This document shows positions 8,591 to 18,936 of a stretch of DNA of 64,000 nt, piece after piece. The translations under genes and the position numbers were made by a program. Below the pieces are notes generated by a model. That model saw only the letters and a program-made list of their open reading frames with translations. It was not told where the DNA came from and did no database searches. Position 1 is the stretch's first letter. The number at the start of each line of letters is the position of its first letter. The DNA is from Rhizobium sp. 16-488-2b (GTDB taxonomy: Bacteria > Pseudomonadota > Alphaproteobacteria > Rhizobiales > Rhizobiaceae), in the NCBI RefSeq assembly GCF_017741815.1, contig NZ_JAGHMF010000015.1, forward strand, positions 62,001 through 126,000, in the 5' to 3' direction.

Positions 8591-9952
8591 TTATTGCGTC
8601 TTCTTGACCAAGCTGGCTCCGGGCTCGAGCAAGATGGCGTAGTTCAGGCACTTGATGAGGTGATGGAGCCTATGCACTTCACGAAAGAGCGCCAGCATCC
8701 GTCGCATGTAGTCCAACAGGAAGATCTCCTCCTTGCTGGCTCGCTCCATGCCTTCGAGCTTGGGATAGTAGGTGATCTTCTGAGTCACCTCATTGTAATC
8801 GATCTTCGCATGGGCAATTCCGTTCCTAAGCTTGTTATCGTGCGCAACAGGATCGAGGTCGAACCAGGAGTCATCGAGGAAGCGCGGCTTGTTTCCTAGC
8901 GGGACGTCAGCGTATGCCTCGAGATTTTCGGGCGCCTGATCCTTCCCCTTCGCAGTTACCCACACGCCACGCGCAAAGGCATCATGGTCTCCCCGCTTGA
9001 GCACGTTGTTCAACCCTGCGACGAGAACGAGTTGGCGACTGAGGATTTCCGCCATGTCCTTGTAAACTTCCTTGTATTCTTCGAAGTCGTTCGTGCTCAC
9101 GCGCATGGGCACCTCGCCTTCGACGTAACTCATGTCGAGATCGAGAAAAAGTGCGGGCCGAAGCGGAAGCTCTGCGTGGAAGATCGGCTTGTAGATCTTC
9201 AGGCAGTCTCGCTGAAGATGAGCCAGATACTCGGTATCGGACAGTTTCTGCAGAAAGGCGCCCATCTCCTGCTTCTTGTTCTGGAGCAGATCCATCATTG
9301 TGTCCGTGAACTTCCTGGAGACGCCCTGGCTAGTGTCAGGCAGCGTGAAAGGAAGCACGAAGTGGCTCACTACTCGGTAGAGCGCAGCATTGATGTCCTC
9401 TAGGCGCTTGCTCTTGATCTCCACTTTGAAAGTTTTCCGGGCAAGCTCCGCAAATGGCCCATGGAAGCCATTATTGTACATTCCGATCAGCTTTATGACC
9501 TGCGGGTACTTTTTGTACTGCGCGTTAATCAGACCGAGTCGGTCGCGATGGAATGCTGCCTTCTCTGCACCGGAACGCATGCTTGCCTGCATGTAAGGTG
9601 TGTTGCCCATCACGTACTTGCCGAACACGACCGGGAAATCCAAATGGAGGTCGACGAAGTCGGTTTCCGGATTGAAGGGTTGTTCGCGAACAACCTCCGT
9701 TGCGCCAGTCACTCGGCGCTTGACCCCTTGGTTCAACTTCGGCGGCTTGCGCTTGTTCTTTGCCGACAGCATTGCGGCCAGGGCCATAGTATCAAGGCTG
9801 TCCCCGTCTTTGACGTCAAAGTTGATGCCGATCGCGTTACCGCAGCTTCTGCACGTGAACTTCAGCGGCTGGTAATCGCGATTGCTCATGCCGCAACGGC
9901 AGTTGGTGATGTTCGAACACTCGTCACATTGTACGGTCAGGTTGATGTTCAT
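8591..9952 (-). CDS. Zinc-ribbon plus HEPN-domain protein of the SIR2-HerA operon
   Basis: A 453-aa protein from ATG 9952 (MNINLTVQCDEC), whose ATGA overlaps the HerA stop; an ATG at 9967 would add five residues. The N-terminal 40 residues carry CDEC, CRC and CRSC pairs, a probable zinc ribbon. The middle is unrecognised. Near the C-terminus 'KLRNGIAHAKIDY' gives R376-N-x3-H381, the classic HEPN motif, followed by helices to the end. HEPN domains are commonly RNases or nucleotidyltransferase partners; here RNase activity is inferred. SIR2 and HerA upstream form a known antiphage pair, so this may be an additional effector or regulator of that system. Confidence 0.82.
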   Translation of the reverse strand: MNINLTVQCDECSNITNCRCGMSNRDYQPLKFTCRSCGNAIGINFDVKDGDSLDTMALAAMLSAKNKRKPPKLNQGVKRRVTGATEVVREQPFNPETDFVDLHLDFPVVFGKYVMGNTPYMQASMRSGAEKAAFHRDRLGLINAQYKKYPQVIKLIGMYNNGFHGPFAELARKTFKVEIKSKRLEDINAALYRVVSHFVLPFTLPDTSQGVSRKFTDTMMDLLQNKKQEMGAFLQKLSDTEYLAHLQRDCLKIYKPIFHAELPLRPALFLDLDMSYVEGEVPMRVSTNDFEEYKEVYKDMAEILSRQLVLVAGLNNVLKRGDHDAFARGVWVTAKGKDQAPENLEAYADVPLGNKPRFLDDSWFDLDPVAHDNKLRNGIAHAKIDYNEVTQKITYYPKLEGMERASKEEIFLLDYMRRMLALFREVHRLHHLIKCLNYAILLEPGASLVKKTQ

Positions 9953-11658
9953 TTCGGCCGCATCCAAGTCGCTTCCACGTTATCTTCCAGCCTCGGAGGG
10001 CATGCCGGTGGATCCATCATTATTGGGAGAGGCATGATGGCATCGGCACCTACAATAAGGGCTTCCCCGTCCCGCAGGTTGGGAAGGAAAGATGCCGTCG
10101 GGCCATCTAGGGCACCGCTCGCGTTGATCACGACAGCTTGGTCACGCTCGTTGATGAGGCGATGCACGACAAACATACCCATCTGGGAGAGCACGTCTTC
10201 CGGTATGTCTCGGGGGCGCTGCGTGGCCAGGAGGCAGGTGAGGCCGTACTTCCGACCTTCCTTGGCAATCACGCCAAATGCATCGAGGTAGATCCGATTA
10301 TTGTCGTCCCCTACGCTCTTACTGAGAAACTGATGGGCCTCGTCGATCGCCACGACAAGCGGAACCTTCTGGAAGCGAGCCGCCCTGGCCCTTCCGAGCA
10401 GGTAGCGGCCGATCGCATTCACCACTAGCTCCCGGGTGTTGTGTTCGAACGCCAAGTAGCGCATCGAGACGCGCAGAACCCCGACCTTGTCGTCGGCAAG
10501 GAATTCCTCGATGACCTTGGTCAGATCAGTCATGTACTTGGGCGGTGAAAAAATCGGTGCGAGATGCTGAGATTTCTGATGCGTTGTGATCCGCATGCAC
10601 AGGGTCACGCAACTGTCGAAGGAGAACTGATGACGGTTGCCCCAATGGTTCTTCTCCCCGATCGGCTGGACACATTCGGCGAATACCTGCTCGACGAGAT
10701 GGCGAACATCGAAGTAGGCGGATTCGGCATGCAGCGCCCGATCGTGGGTGACGATGGCGCGGTTGATTTCCTTCTTTGGACGACCCTCTTTCAGCAGGAT
10801 CTGAGAGCCCTCCTCCAGCAGACCGGGCTCTATCTCCACGAGCTTCAGGCTCTGGATCGCATCTCTCAGCTTGGGAGCCTGGATCCCGGGACTGGGTTGC
10901 AGAAAGGCGAACAGGTCCATCTCGCTCAAGTGGAAGTATGGAAAGGAGACAAATTCCCTCTTATCGTCTGCGCCGTCACGGACGCCGCCGAGATGAACGT
11001 GTCGCACACCATCCTTCAGCGTATGGTACTCGCCTGTCGGATCGAGGAGGATCACCTTTCCTTTTCGAGCAGCTATTTCTTCGACGAGCCGCGCCGTGGA
11101 CCAGCTCTTGCCGCCGCCTGTTGAGCCAAGCACCGCACAGTGCCGACCGAAGATTGAGATAGGTGGAAGCGCCAGCCGTGTTTCAGGTGCGCCGCTGAGA
11201 TGTCCAAGGTCCACCAGGTCGCGTTGGCCACCCTGCGTCGAGATGATAGCGTGGCGGATGAAATCCGGATGCGCGAGATAGACGTAGTCGCCGACACGTG
11301 GCGCCTCACCGATCCCCCGGCTCGAGCGGTACGTATTTAGGTCGACCGATCCGAGAAGGCGGATGTTGCCGATAGGGTTTGGCACCTCGTCGCCGTCGGT
11401 TCGTTCCGGCTCGACGGAAAGCCTGTCGCGGTCGGGAAGCTGGATCTCGGTGATCCGGCCAATGATTGCGCTTCCGAAGGATTCAATCACGACGAACTCG
11501 CCAACCTGTCCCCGAGTTACGCGGTGTCCTGCGTATTGAGACGGCGCGACTTCGGTCGCGAATGGGAAATTTACCCGCACTCCCAATGGACTTACGCGGG
11601 CGACGGAGCCGAGGTATCGAGACCGTTCGAATGGATAGGTCGGGAGCCCGTCAGCCAT
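9949..11658 (-). CDS. HerA-like hexameric ATPase/translocase
   Basis: A 569-aa FtsK/HerA-superfamily ATPase. An N-terminal beta-rich HAS-barrel-like segment (about 15-110) precedes the RecA-like core with Walker A VLGSTGGGKS (about 176-185), 'ILLDPTGEY', and Walker B VVAIDEAH near 435-442. A sensor region 'LATQRPRDIPEDVLSQMG' and 'LINERDQ' follow. HerA proteins form hexameric rings; with SIR2 they assemble into an NAD-depleting or DNA-acting antiphage complex (SIR2-HerA, also called Nezha). The start at 11658 overlaps the end of the SIR2 gene by 8 bp and the stop overlaps the HEPN gene by 4 bp, so the subunits are probably translationally coupled. Confidence 0.92.
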   Translation of the reverse strand: MADGLPTYPFERSRYLGSVARVSPLGVRVNFPFATEVAPSQYAGHRVTRGQVGEFVVIESFGSAIIGRITEIQLPDRDRLSVEPERTDGDEVPNPIGNIRLLGSVDLNTYRSSRGIGEAPRVGDYVYLAHPDFIRHAIISTQGGQRDLVDLGHLSGAPETRLALPPISIFGRHCAVLGSTGGGKSWSTARLVEEIAARKGKVILLDPTGEYHTLKDGVRHVHLGGVRDGADDKREFVSFPYFHLSEMDLFAFLQPSPGIQAPKLRDAIQSLKLVEIEPGLLEEGSQILLKEGRPKKEINRAIVTHDRALHAESAYFDVRHLVEQVFAECVQPIGEKNHWGNRHQFSFDSCVTLCMRITTHQKSQHLAPIFSPPKYMTDLTKVIEEFLADDKVGVLRVSMRYLAFEHNTRELVVNAIGRYLLGRARAARFQKVPLVVAIDEAHQFLSKSVGDDNNRIYLDAFGVIAKEGRKYGLTCLLATQRPRDIPEDVLSQMGMFVVHRLINERDQAVVINASGALDGPTASFLPNLRDGEALIVGADAIMPLPIMMDPPACPPRLEDNVEATWMRPK

Positions 11659-12847
11659 TGAGGTTGCCGATCGCTCGGACCCGTTCAGCGTGACGTTCGA
11701 GTTCCGTTTCAGCGATCACGTCGGGGACGACGGGAACAACTTCCTCGAACTTGGCCGCAATGAGTGCGAGCCTAGCATCACCACCGTCGATGAGCGACGA
11801 AATGGCAGCGAGATACGCGTTGCCATCAGCACCGCTGGCTTCTTCGATGTCCGGATTCACGACAATCACATTGAGTGAGAGATTGGCCCGGATGGCAGCG
11901 AGGATGGGCTCGGCAATGTGCTTGTCGTTGAACCCGAATCCTATCACCAGCAAGGTCGTATTCGACGCGCGCAGCCCGCCTTGAAGTGCGCCCATCATCT
12001 CAATGTAAGGCTGGCTGAAGGCCATTTCGTACTTGTTGGAGCGCGGATAGATCAGAAGCGGGGAAACGCTGCCGGGCCTCCTTGAAACGTGGCCCGACTT
12101 TTCATTCAATTCCCAATCGATCGATCCATGGAGCTTGTAAAGGTGAAACAGGTTCTCGATGAAGTCGGACTTCTCTTCCCCCACTGATCGACGCACAACG
12201 TCGTAGGTGAATTGCGCGGGGTCGAAGACGTCGTCGCTGCCGAAGGCAAATCCATCGACGACAACGAAGCCTGTTAGACGGGCCGCCCGCTCGAAACAGA
12301 GGTCGTAGTTCGTTGTGAATATCTTGGTACGAGCCCTTCGAGCCGAGCGCCTGGCGACGCGTCGAAGGAAGGCTTCGTGAACTGGAAGCAAGGTCGAACC
12401 CTTGAGGAAATCGACCTTCTGCCTGATCACGCTCTCTGCAACGGTCAGCAGTTCTTTGAGAGCCGCAGCCGTGTCTTTCTGCAAGAACTCTACGGCCAGC
12501 GTCGCCCTTGACATCAAGTGCTCGAGATCCTGCGTATCTTCCGCGACGTTTGCCAAGCTGGCAAACGTCTTCCACCTCGTGCCCGCTTCCGCATTCTTGG
12601 CTTTGTCGATTTCGGCAAATGCGGCTTTGAGGCCGTCCAGAAGCTGCGCCATAGTCGGAGCCGCCCTTGCGCCGTTCTCGGTCACGCAGAGCGACGTACC
12701 AAGCCCGGTGAGGACAATCAGATTCTGCGCCCTGACTGCTGCCGAAAGCACACGCCGAATGTCGGCCAAACCCGCGTCGGGTCCGTCGTCGGCAGCAGCA
12801 CTGACCGAGAGCCAGTTGCCGCCACCGTGCGAACTTTTGATCTTCAA
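11651..12847 (-). CDS. SIR2-family NADase-type protein, first gene of the defence operon
   Basis: A 398-aa protein with SIR2 signatures in order: 'LIVLTGLGTSL' at about 43-53 (usually GAGxS), 'IFTTNYDLCFERA' in the middle, 'YKLHGSIDW', 'LLIYPRSNKY' and 'LLVIGFGFNDKHI'. In defence systems SIR2 domains hydrolyse NAD+ on phage sensing; NADase activity here is inferred from the family and the partner HerA. I chose TTG 12847 because GGGGGAG stands 7 nt upstream and the protein then begins 'KIKSSHGGGNWLSV'. The frame is open to ATG 12982, but the extra 45 residues look non-conserved. Transcription is divergent from the putAbiC gene. Confidence 0.9.
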   Translation of the reverse strand: MKIKSSHGGGNWLSVSAAADDGPDAGLADIRRVLSAAVRAQNLIVLTGLGTSLCVTENGARAAPTMAQLLDGLKAAFAEIDKAKNAEAGTRWKTFASLANVAEDTQDLEHLMSRATLAVEFLQKDTAAALKELLTVAESVIRQKVDFLKGSTLLPVHEAFLRRVARRSARRARTKIFTTNYDLCFERAARLTGFVVVDGFAFGSDDVFDPAQFTYDVVRRSVGEEKSDFIENLFHLYKLHGSIDWELNEKSGHVSRRPGSVSPLLIYPRSNKYEMAFSQPYIEMMGALQGGLRASNTTLLVIGFGFNDKHIAEPILAAIRANLSLNVIVVNPDIEEASGADGNAYLAAISSLIDGGDARLALIAAKFEEVVPVVPDVIAETELERHAERVRAIGNLNG

Positions 12848-13022
12848 GATGATTCTCCCCCGCTTCGTGGAGAGTTTGCCGAATGGGGTGTTGATTGCAA
12901 TCGCTTTTCGAGCGCTCGCATCAAAGTAGCATTGAGATCTAGCGTAGGTATTGCGGCTAGGCGCTGAGGCCACGTAAGCCAACCCAATGTTGGACCCGCA
13001 TAGTTAGCTTTCCGTCCTAGTA

Positions 13023-13047
13023 GGAAAGACCTCGACAGGTCCTTTCC
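13023..13047. promoter_or_regulatory. Imperfect inverted repeat between SIR2 operon and putAbiC gene
   Basis: GGAAAGACCT, spacer CGAC, then AGGTCCTTTCC: a near-perfect inverted repeat with one bulge, located 37 bp before the putAbiC start in the shared upstream region. It may be an operator or a leader hairpin. Only the symmetry is seen. Confidence 0.35.
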
Positions 13048-13083
13048 CATTCATATGATGGGATTGGGTATGGGGAGATTCCG

Positions 13084-14106
13084 ATGAGGTTTGTTCTGTG
13101 GTTGGTTGCGATGGCGGTCGTAGCCATCGGGGCATTTTTATTACGCGATCAAGTCGCCAATTTTCGGTATGAGTATTATGCGGCAGTCGCCATCTTGATG
13201 CTTGCCGTGAGCGGAACATTCTGGGCATCGACCGCCGTTGACCGCATAGTTCAACCTGCAAGCGGCGACTCCCGCCACATCTTCACCTTCCTCTTCATCG
13301 TCGCCTTTATCCTTATCGGTGCGGCAACTGTGTTTGGATTGCATACAGAGTGGGAAGGCAAAAACCTCGGCACACTCGGTGACTTTCTCGGCGGAACACT
13401 GAATCCGATCCTGACGTTCCTCAGCTTTATCGCTTTGCTACTGACAATTGTCCTTCAGCAGCGGGAAATACACTCGGCTAAGGATGACGCCCGCAGCCTG
13501 AAAATCGAGCGCATCCAAGATCGAACTCGTGCTGAAAAGCAACAGTTCGAGAATACGTTCTTTCAGATGCTCAACTATCACAATTCAATCGTAAACTCGA
13601 TTGACATATGGAAGGGACAAACGAAGGGAACGTTACGCGGTCGTGAATGCTTTAAATATTACTTTGACGTGATGAAAGCAGAGTACGACAGAGTCGATAT
13701 GGTTGAAGAGCGCCAGCGTGCACTCCATGCCTATGAGTCGAAAGTATGGGAGACGTTCCAAAAGGATTTGGCACACTACTATCGATTTCTGTACAATCTC
13801 ATCCGCTTCGTGAAGCAAAGCAAAGCCGTTTCGAAAACAAAATACATCCGAATACTACGGGCGCAGATTTCCGACTTCGAAATGTCTATGCTTTTTTACA
13901 ATGGCCTGACGCACGATGGCGAGCGATTTAAAGAGTATATTGAGTTCTTTACGCTATTCGACAACCTGCCAAACAACGTTCTTTTGAATCCCAGGCATCG
14001 CACATTTTACATTGAGGGTGCCTTCAACGAATCTGTGCCGAAGCAGCCACTGTCGTTTAATGATGTGGACCCCGAGGATGAAATGGCCGCAAGCGCTGCT
14101 GAATAA
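13084..14106 (+). CDS. Membrane-anchored putative phage abortive infection protein (putAbiC)
   Basis: A 340-aa protein. The first 125 residues contain four hydrophobic segments (about 2-20, 35-50, 63-85 and 103-123), so it is an inner-membrane protein. A charged helix (REIHSAKDDARSLKIERIQDRTRAEKQ) leads into the cytoplasmic part, where 'FENTFFQMLNYHNSIVNSI' and 'GRECFKYYFDVM' match the putAbiC domain of putative phage abortive infection proteins. The mechanism of this family is not established. It is divergent from the SIR2-HerA operon and converges with dnaE2. Base use is more AT-rich than its neighbours (many AAA, TTT and AAT codons), suggesting recent transfer. Confidence 0.88.
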   Translation: MRFVLWLVAMAVVAIGAFLLRDQVANFRYEYYAAVAILMLAVSGTFWASTAVDRIVQPASGDSRHIFTFLFIVAFILIGAATVFGLHTEWEGKNLGTLGDFLGGTLNPILTFLSFIALLLTIVLQQREIHSAKDDARSLKIERIQDRTRAEKQQFENTFFQMLNYHNSIVNSIDIWKGQTKGTLRGRECFKYYFDVMKAEYDRVDMVEERQRALHAYESKVWETFQKDLAHYYRFLYNLIRFVKQSKAVSKTKYIRILRAQISDFEMSMLFYNGLTHDGERFKEYIEFFTLFDNLPNNVLLNPRHRTFYIEGAFNESVPKQPLSFNDVDPEDEMAASAAE

Positions 14107-14161
14107 TCAATGCTGCGCCTAGCAGATCGATTTCCACGTGCGTCACAGGCAGATACCAAGG

Positions 14162-17100
14162 CTAGTGGAAATTCCGGCTCCTAATCTTGAGCGTATCGAT
14201 GTGCAAATCCCGGACGAAGATGTCCCTCGCCTCCAGCACTGGCCGCGGTCGATCCCGTGAATCCGGGCTTCCGGACGCCCCATGCGCGAACTCGTCTCCC
14301 CTGCCCGTCGGGATCCGGACGTCTATATCGAGATCAGCCAGTGCGGACAGGTCTCCCGATAGATCGAATAGCTGCTGCGCAACGAGGTGGACGACATCGC
14401 CCTCGCGTTGAATCTTGCCGTTGATGGCCATCATGCTCGATCCCAAAACTACCCGGCGCCGCTTCTCGAACAACGAAGGCCACACAACGACGTTCGCTGG
14501 TCCGGTTTCATCCTCGATGGTGATGAACATGACGCCCTTGGCGCTGCCCGGTTTCTGGCGGACGAGAACCAATCCTGCTGTCATCAGCCACCTCCCATCT
14601 CGGCCGTTCATGGCCTCGGCACAGGTCACGATGCTCCGCTTTTCCAAGTCGCGGCGGAGGAATGCGACCGGATGCTCTCGCAGGGTCAGCCCGACGTGGC
14701 CGTAGTCCTCGACTACGTTGTGACCGTCGGTCATCTGCCGAAGCTCGACTGCAGGTTCCTGCTGCTCGACGATAACCCTCTCCTCCCGCTCGGCAGCTGC
14801 CGCAAACAGCGGCAGTGGCTCGTCGCGAAGTGCTTTGATAGCCCACAGGGCATCGCGTCGCTGGTGTCCGAAAGAAGGTCGAAAGGCATCGGCCTCGGCG
14901 AGCTGGACGAGGGCTTCGGTCGGAACGTTCGACCGCCTCCACATGTCGTCGACGCTTTCGAAGTCCCTGTTCATGCGTGCAGCGACGATCCTTGCGACAT
15001 CGGCGACGGGAAGCCCCTTTATCAGCCGCATCCCGAGCCTGACGGCGTGTCGGTCGGTATTGCCGATGCGCTCCAGCGTGCAGTCCCATCGCGATCGGTT
15101 GACGCAGATCGGCCTGACTTCGACCCCGTGATTGCGGGCGTCGCCGACGATCTGCGCCGGAGCGTAAAAGCCCATTGGTTGGGAATTCAGCAGGGCGGCG
15201 CAGAACACGTCGGGAAAGTGACATTTGATGTAGTTCGAAGCGTAGGCGATGAGTGCGAAGGATGCCGCGTGACTTTCCGGAAAGCCGTAACTGCCGAAGC
15301 CCTCGAGCTGGGAGAAGGTCTTCTCCGCAAATTCCGGCGTGTAGCCGTTCTTCACCATCCCACTCACCAGCTTGTCCTTGAACCGGGAGACGCCGCCCGT
15401 GAACTTGAAGGTGGCCATCGACTTGCGGAGCTGGTCCGCCTCGCCACCGCTGAAGCCCGCGCAGACCATCGCCACACGCATTGCGGATTCCTGAAACAGC
15501 GGGACACCCAGCGTCTTCTTGAGGACGGCCTCCAGCTCGGGCGTCGGGTACTCCTCCTTTTCCTTTCCTTCGCGCCGGCGCAAATAAGGGTGAACCATAT
15601 TCCCTTGAATCGGGCCGGGCCTGACGATCGCGACCTGGATCACGAGGTCATAAAACGTCTTCGGCTTCAGGCGCGGCAGCATGGACATCTGTGCGCGGCT
15701 CTCGATCTGGAACGTCCCGAGGGTGTCCGCCTTTCGGATCATCGCATAGGTCGCCGCATCTTCCTGCTTGATGGCGGCGAGGTCGAGATCCTCGTCCTTG
15801 TGCTCGCGGATCAGATCGAAGGCCTTGCTCATGCAGGTGAGCATACCCAACGCCAGCACGTCCACCTTCATGAACTTCAACGCCTCGACGTCGTCCTTGT
15901 CCCACTCGATGATCTGCCGATCGGCCATGCTCGCAGGCTCGATGGGCACTAGATCGTCCAGGCGATCATGCGTCAGGACGAAGCCGCCCGGATGCTGGCC
16001 GAGGTGGCGCGGCGCTCCCATGAGCTGTTGCGCAAGCTTCAATGTCAGGACGAGACGGCGGTCCTCGGGATTGAGGTTCAGCTCGCGGACGTTCCGGTCG
16101 CTGACCTCCTCGGACCACGACCACATGCCACTGGACAGAGCCTTGATCACGTCTTCCGGGAGCCCGAGTGCCTTACCCACATCGCGGATCGCTCCCTTGG
16201 CGCGGTAGCGTGTCACGGTTGCGCATAGTGCCGCCTTCTCGCGAGTGTAAGTCTTGTAGATCCACTGAATGACCTCCTCGCGGCGCTCGTGCTCGAAGTC
16301 GACGTCGATGTCCGGCGGCTCGTCACGCTCCTGGGAAACGAAACGCTCGAAAAGAAGATCGTTGGTCGACGGGTCGATGCTCGTGATGCCGAGGATGTAG
16401 CACACCGCCGAATTCGCGGCGGATCCGCGGCCTTGGCATAGAATTCCCTGACTGCGCGCGAACTTGACGATGCTGAAGACGGTCAAGAAGTATGGCGCAT
16501 ACTTCATCTTCTGGATGAGGTCGAGCTCGTGCCGGACGGTCTTCAGTACATCCGGCGGCAAGCCTTCGGGATATCGGTTCGGCACGCATTCCCACAGGTA
16601 GTGCTCAAGGGATTCCTGCGCGCTCTTCCCCGGCACGATAGCCTCCTCCGGATATTGATAGGTGAGCTCCTCGAGCGAAAACTTGCAGCGATCGACGATC
16701 TCCATCGTTCGCCGGAGTGCTTCAGCGTAGCGAGGAAACAGGCGCTCCATCTCCTCGGGAGGCTTCAGATATCTGTCCGCGTGGCGCTCGCGTTCAAACC
16801 CGACCTCGTCGATGGTCGTCTTGTTGCGGATGCAGGTGACGATGTCCTGAAGCTGCCGCCTGCCCGGCTCGTGGAAGAGCACATCGTTGGTGACGACTGT
16901 CCTCACCCTGAACTTCGTGGCCATGTTGGAGAGTTCGTGGAGGCGCATCTGGTCGTTCGGGCGGCGACGAAGGCAGAGCGACAGGTAAGCGCGGTCGCCA
17001 AAGATCTCCGACATCTTCCTGAGTTGGACGGCACAGGTTTCGTCCGGGAGATCCGGCACGAGGATCCCGAGCATGCCTTCTGCGTAGAGAGCAACATCGT

Positions 17101-17425
17101 CCAGATGCAGGATGCAGTGATTTTTCCCGCCCCTGCTCTTCCCCAACGTGATCAGGCGCGTGAGACGGGAATAGGCGGCACGGTCGGTCGGATAGACGAG
17201 GATGGACATGCCGTCCTGGAGATCCAATCGACAGCCTACGACGAGGCGGATACCCGTGGATCGAGAGGCTTCCAGGGCGCGGATAATCCCGGCGAGCGAG
17301 TTCCGGTCGACCACACCTACGGCTTCGATGCCTAACAGCTTGGCGGTCTCGAACAGCTCCTGCGCGGAACTCGCACCGCGCAGGAAGCTGAAGTGGCTGG
17401 TGACTTGAAGCTCCGCGTACCGCAT
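14162..17425 (-). CDS. dnaE2: Error-prone DNA polymerase DnaE2 (ImuC)
   Basis: A 1087-aa C-family polymerase that extends past lesions in SOS mutagenesis. It has an N-terminal PHP domain ([20 protein letters not shown]), the palm with '[18 protein letters not shown]' and '[12 protein letters not shown]' holding catalytic aspartates, '[20 protein letters not shown]', and a C-terminal OB-fold ([17 protein letters not shown]). Length is normal for DnaE2 and shorter than replicative DnaE1. Its ATG overlaps the imuB stop by one base (TGATG), so it is the last gene of imuA-imuB-dnaE2, controlled by the LexA box at 19672. It converges with the putAbiC gene after 55 bp. Confidence 0.96.
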   Translation of the reverse strand: MRYAELQVTSHFSFLRGASSAQELFETAKLLGIEAVGVVDRNSLAGIIRALEASRSTGIRLVVGCRLDLQDGMSILVYPTDRAAYSRLTRLITLGKSRGGKNHCILHLDDVALYAEGMLGILVPDLPDETCAVQLRKMSEIFGDRAYLSLCLRRRPNDQMRLHELSNMATKFRVRTVVTNDVLFHEPGRRQLQDIVTCIRNKTTIDEVGFERERHADRYLKPPEEMERLFPRYAEALRRTMEIVDRCKFSLEELTYQYPEEAIVPGKSAQESLEHYLWECVPNRYPEGLPPDVLKTVRHELDLIQKMKYAPYFLTVFSIVKFARSQGILCQGRGSAANSAVCYILGITSIDPSTNDLLFERFVSQERDEPPDIDVDFEHERREEVIQWIYKTYTREKAALCATVTRYRAKGAIRDVGKALGLPEDVIKALSSGMWSWSEEVSDRNVRELNLNPEDRRLVLTLKLAQQLMGAPRHLGQHPGGFVLTHDRLDDLVPIEPASMADRQIIEWDKDDVEALKFMKVDVLALGMLTCMSKAFDLIREHKDEDLDLAAIKQEDAATYAMIRKADTLGTFQIESRAQMSMLPRLKPKTFYDLVIQVAIVRPGPIQGNMVHPYLRRREGKEKEEYPTPELEAVLKKTLGVPLFQESAMRVAMVCAGFSGGEADQLRKSMATFKFTGGVSRFKDKLVSGMVKNGYTPEFAEKTFSQLEGFGSYGFPESHAASFALIAYASNYIKCHFPDVFCAALLNSQPMGFYAPAQIVGDARNHGVEVRPICVNRSRWDCTLERIGNTDRHAVRLGMRLIKGLPVADVARIVAARMNRDFESVDDMWRRSNVPTEALVQLAEADAFRPSFGHQRRDALWAIKALRDEPLPLFAAAAEREERVIVEQQEPAVELRQMTDGHNVVEDYGHVGLTLREHPVAFLRRDLEKRSIVTCAEAMNGRDGRWLMTAGLVLVRQKPGSAKGVMFITIEDETGPANVVVWPSLFEKRRRVVLGSSMMAINGKIQREGDVVHLVAQQLFDLSGDLSALADLDIDVRIPTGRGDEFAHGASGSPDSRDRPRPVLEARDIFVRDLHIDTLKIRSRNFH

Positions 17426-18936
17426 CAGCCGAAGATCCCGTGCATGAACCAGCGATGGTTTCCCGTTTCAGGATCGATCCCGTCACCGGATCTGTAGACC
17501 CACAACCGCTCGCCCGCCTCGTCTTCGATCACGAAATAGTCGCGGACTGCCGCCATCTCTGAAGTGCGTTCCCACCATTCGCCGAAAATGCGTTCAGGAC
17601 CGTCCGCGGCCTTCACCTTGCGACGTTTTCCACGCCACATTATCCAGGCAGGCGGATGGTCAGGCATCAGCGCCATGACATCGACCTGTTCCGGTCTAGC
17701 CAATAGGCGGACAGGACGACGCCAGTGATTGATCCACGATCCCTCTTCCGTGTCCGTCGCGGCGCCGATCCTCTTCACCGACCGCTCCGGAACGTCGGAG
17801 GCAACAGGGGCCACGCGGTAGACGCGCGCTCCGCGGTTGCCGAAGATGTCGATCAGGGGCGTTACGTCGATGACTTCTTCTTCGACCAGGGCTGACGCCT
17901 TCTGCGTCTCCTCGAGCGACTCCACCATGACAGCGACCAGCGTTATCCTTTCGATGCCATATCCCGGCTCGATGTTCTCGGTTCTGTCCTTGAAGAGCTT
18001 GGTGAGCCACGCGACATCACGCGCAGGCTTTGCGGTCCCAGCTCTTATGGCTTGCCGGGTGCCGTCGACCTTCTCGATGAGGAGGTCGGTGCGCCGGACG
18101 CCGAGGCCCTTCTTCTGAAGCTCTTCCACCAACTGGGTGACCAATCGAGCGACGTATTTGTTGATCGTCTCCGCGGCACCAATAGGCTCTGCGAATGCCC
18201 GGCTGACCTCAACGATGTCGGCGGTGCGAATGGGTTCTATCGGCTCCGGCTTGCGGCCGAACATCTGGTCGAGGCGGCGACCGACTTCTGGCCCAAAGCG
18301 AAGCGTCAGCGGTGCCCGAGGCGTATTCGCGAGCTCGCCGATGTTCTTGAAGCCAAGCATCCTCAGATCGCCGACGATCTTGTCCGGTAGCCGCAAGAGA
18401 GATAGCGGCAGCTTCTCGACGGCTCGGACAGTCTCGCCTCGCGGAACGATGACGGTCTCGCGGGTGATGGCTCGAGCGCAGGCATTTGCAGCACCCCATG
18501 TGTCGGCGATGGCGACCCTCGCCGTCAGGCCCTTGGCTCGGAATTGGTTGGCGATCCGAGCCAGCATCGGCTCCTCGCCGCCCTGCAGGTGGTCGGCGCC
18601 TTCTGTGTCCATAACGATCCCGTCGAGACCGTCGACAGCAACGATCGGCGAATATTGGGTCAGCGCCCAGTAGGTGATCCGCTCGAGTGCTGCCGCATCT
18701 GCAACAGGATCCGCGTCAATCATCGTGAGGCCTCGGAACAGCGCCTGCGCTTTGGCAGCCTGCATTCCGACGCGGACGCCAGCCTTCCGCGCGGCGGCAT
18801 CGGCGGCCGACACCCAGCGCTTTGATCCCGACCTGGCAATCACGGCAATCGCCTGGTCAGGCGGAATGGACGGATCGGCCCGACGTATTCGATCGGTCGC
18901 CAGATCCGCCAGATATATGGATACGACCCGTGTCAT
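17425..18936 (-). CDS. imuB: Y-family polymerase-like protein ImuB
   Basis: A 503-aa ImuB, the adaptor of the ImuA-ImuB-DnaE2 mutasome, which links DnaE2 to the beta clamp. The N-terminus '[19 protein letters not shown]' aligns with Y-family polymerases but lacks the metal-binding acidic residues of the first catalytic motif, as expected for ImuB. The little-finger region and a C-terminal ImuB tail follow. I chose ATG 18936 over the in-frame ATG at 18975 because family proteins begin at this point. The start lies inside imuA (80-bp overlap) and the stop touches dnaE2. Confidence 0.93.
   Translation of the reverse strand: MTRVVSIYLADLATDRIRRADPSIPPDQAIAVIARSGSKRWVSAADAAARKAGVRVGMQAAKAQALFRGLTMIDADPVADAAALERITYWALTQYSPIVAVDGLDGIVMDTEGADHLQGGEEPMLARIANQFRAKGLTARVAIADTWGAANACARAITRETVIVPRGETVRAVEKLPLSLLRLPDKIVGDLRMLGFKNIGELANTPRAPLTLRFGPEVGRRLDQMFGRKPEPIEPIRTADIVEVSRAFAEPIGAAETINKYVARLVTQLVEELQKKGLGVRRTDLLIEKVDGTRQAIRAGTAKPARDVAWLTKLFKDRTENIEPGYGIERITLVAVMVESLEETQKASALVEEEVIDVTPLIDIFGNRGARVYRVAPVASDVPERSVKRIGAATDTEEGSWINHWRRPVRLLARPEQVDVMALMPDHPPAWIMWRGKRRKVKAADGPERIFGEWWERTSEMAAVRDYFVIEDEAGERLWVYRSGDGIDPETGNHRWFMHGIFG

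Noticed and set aside
14387..15952. 521-codon open frame on the plus strand
   Set aside because: It lies wholly antisense to dnaE2 and has an Arg/His/Asp-rich, domain-free translation, as expected from the opposite strand of a GC-rich gene.
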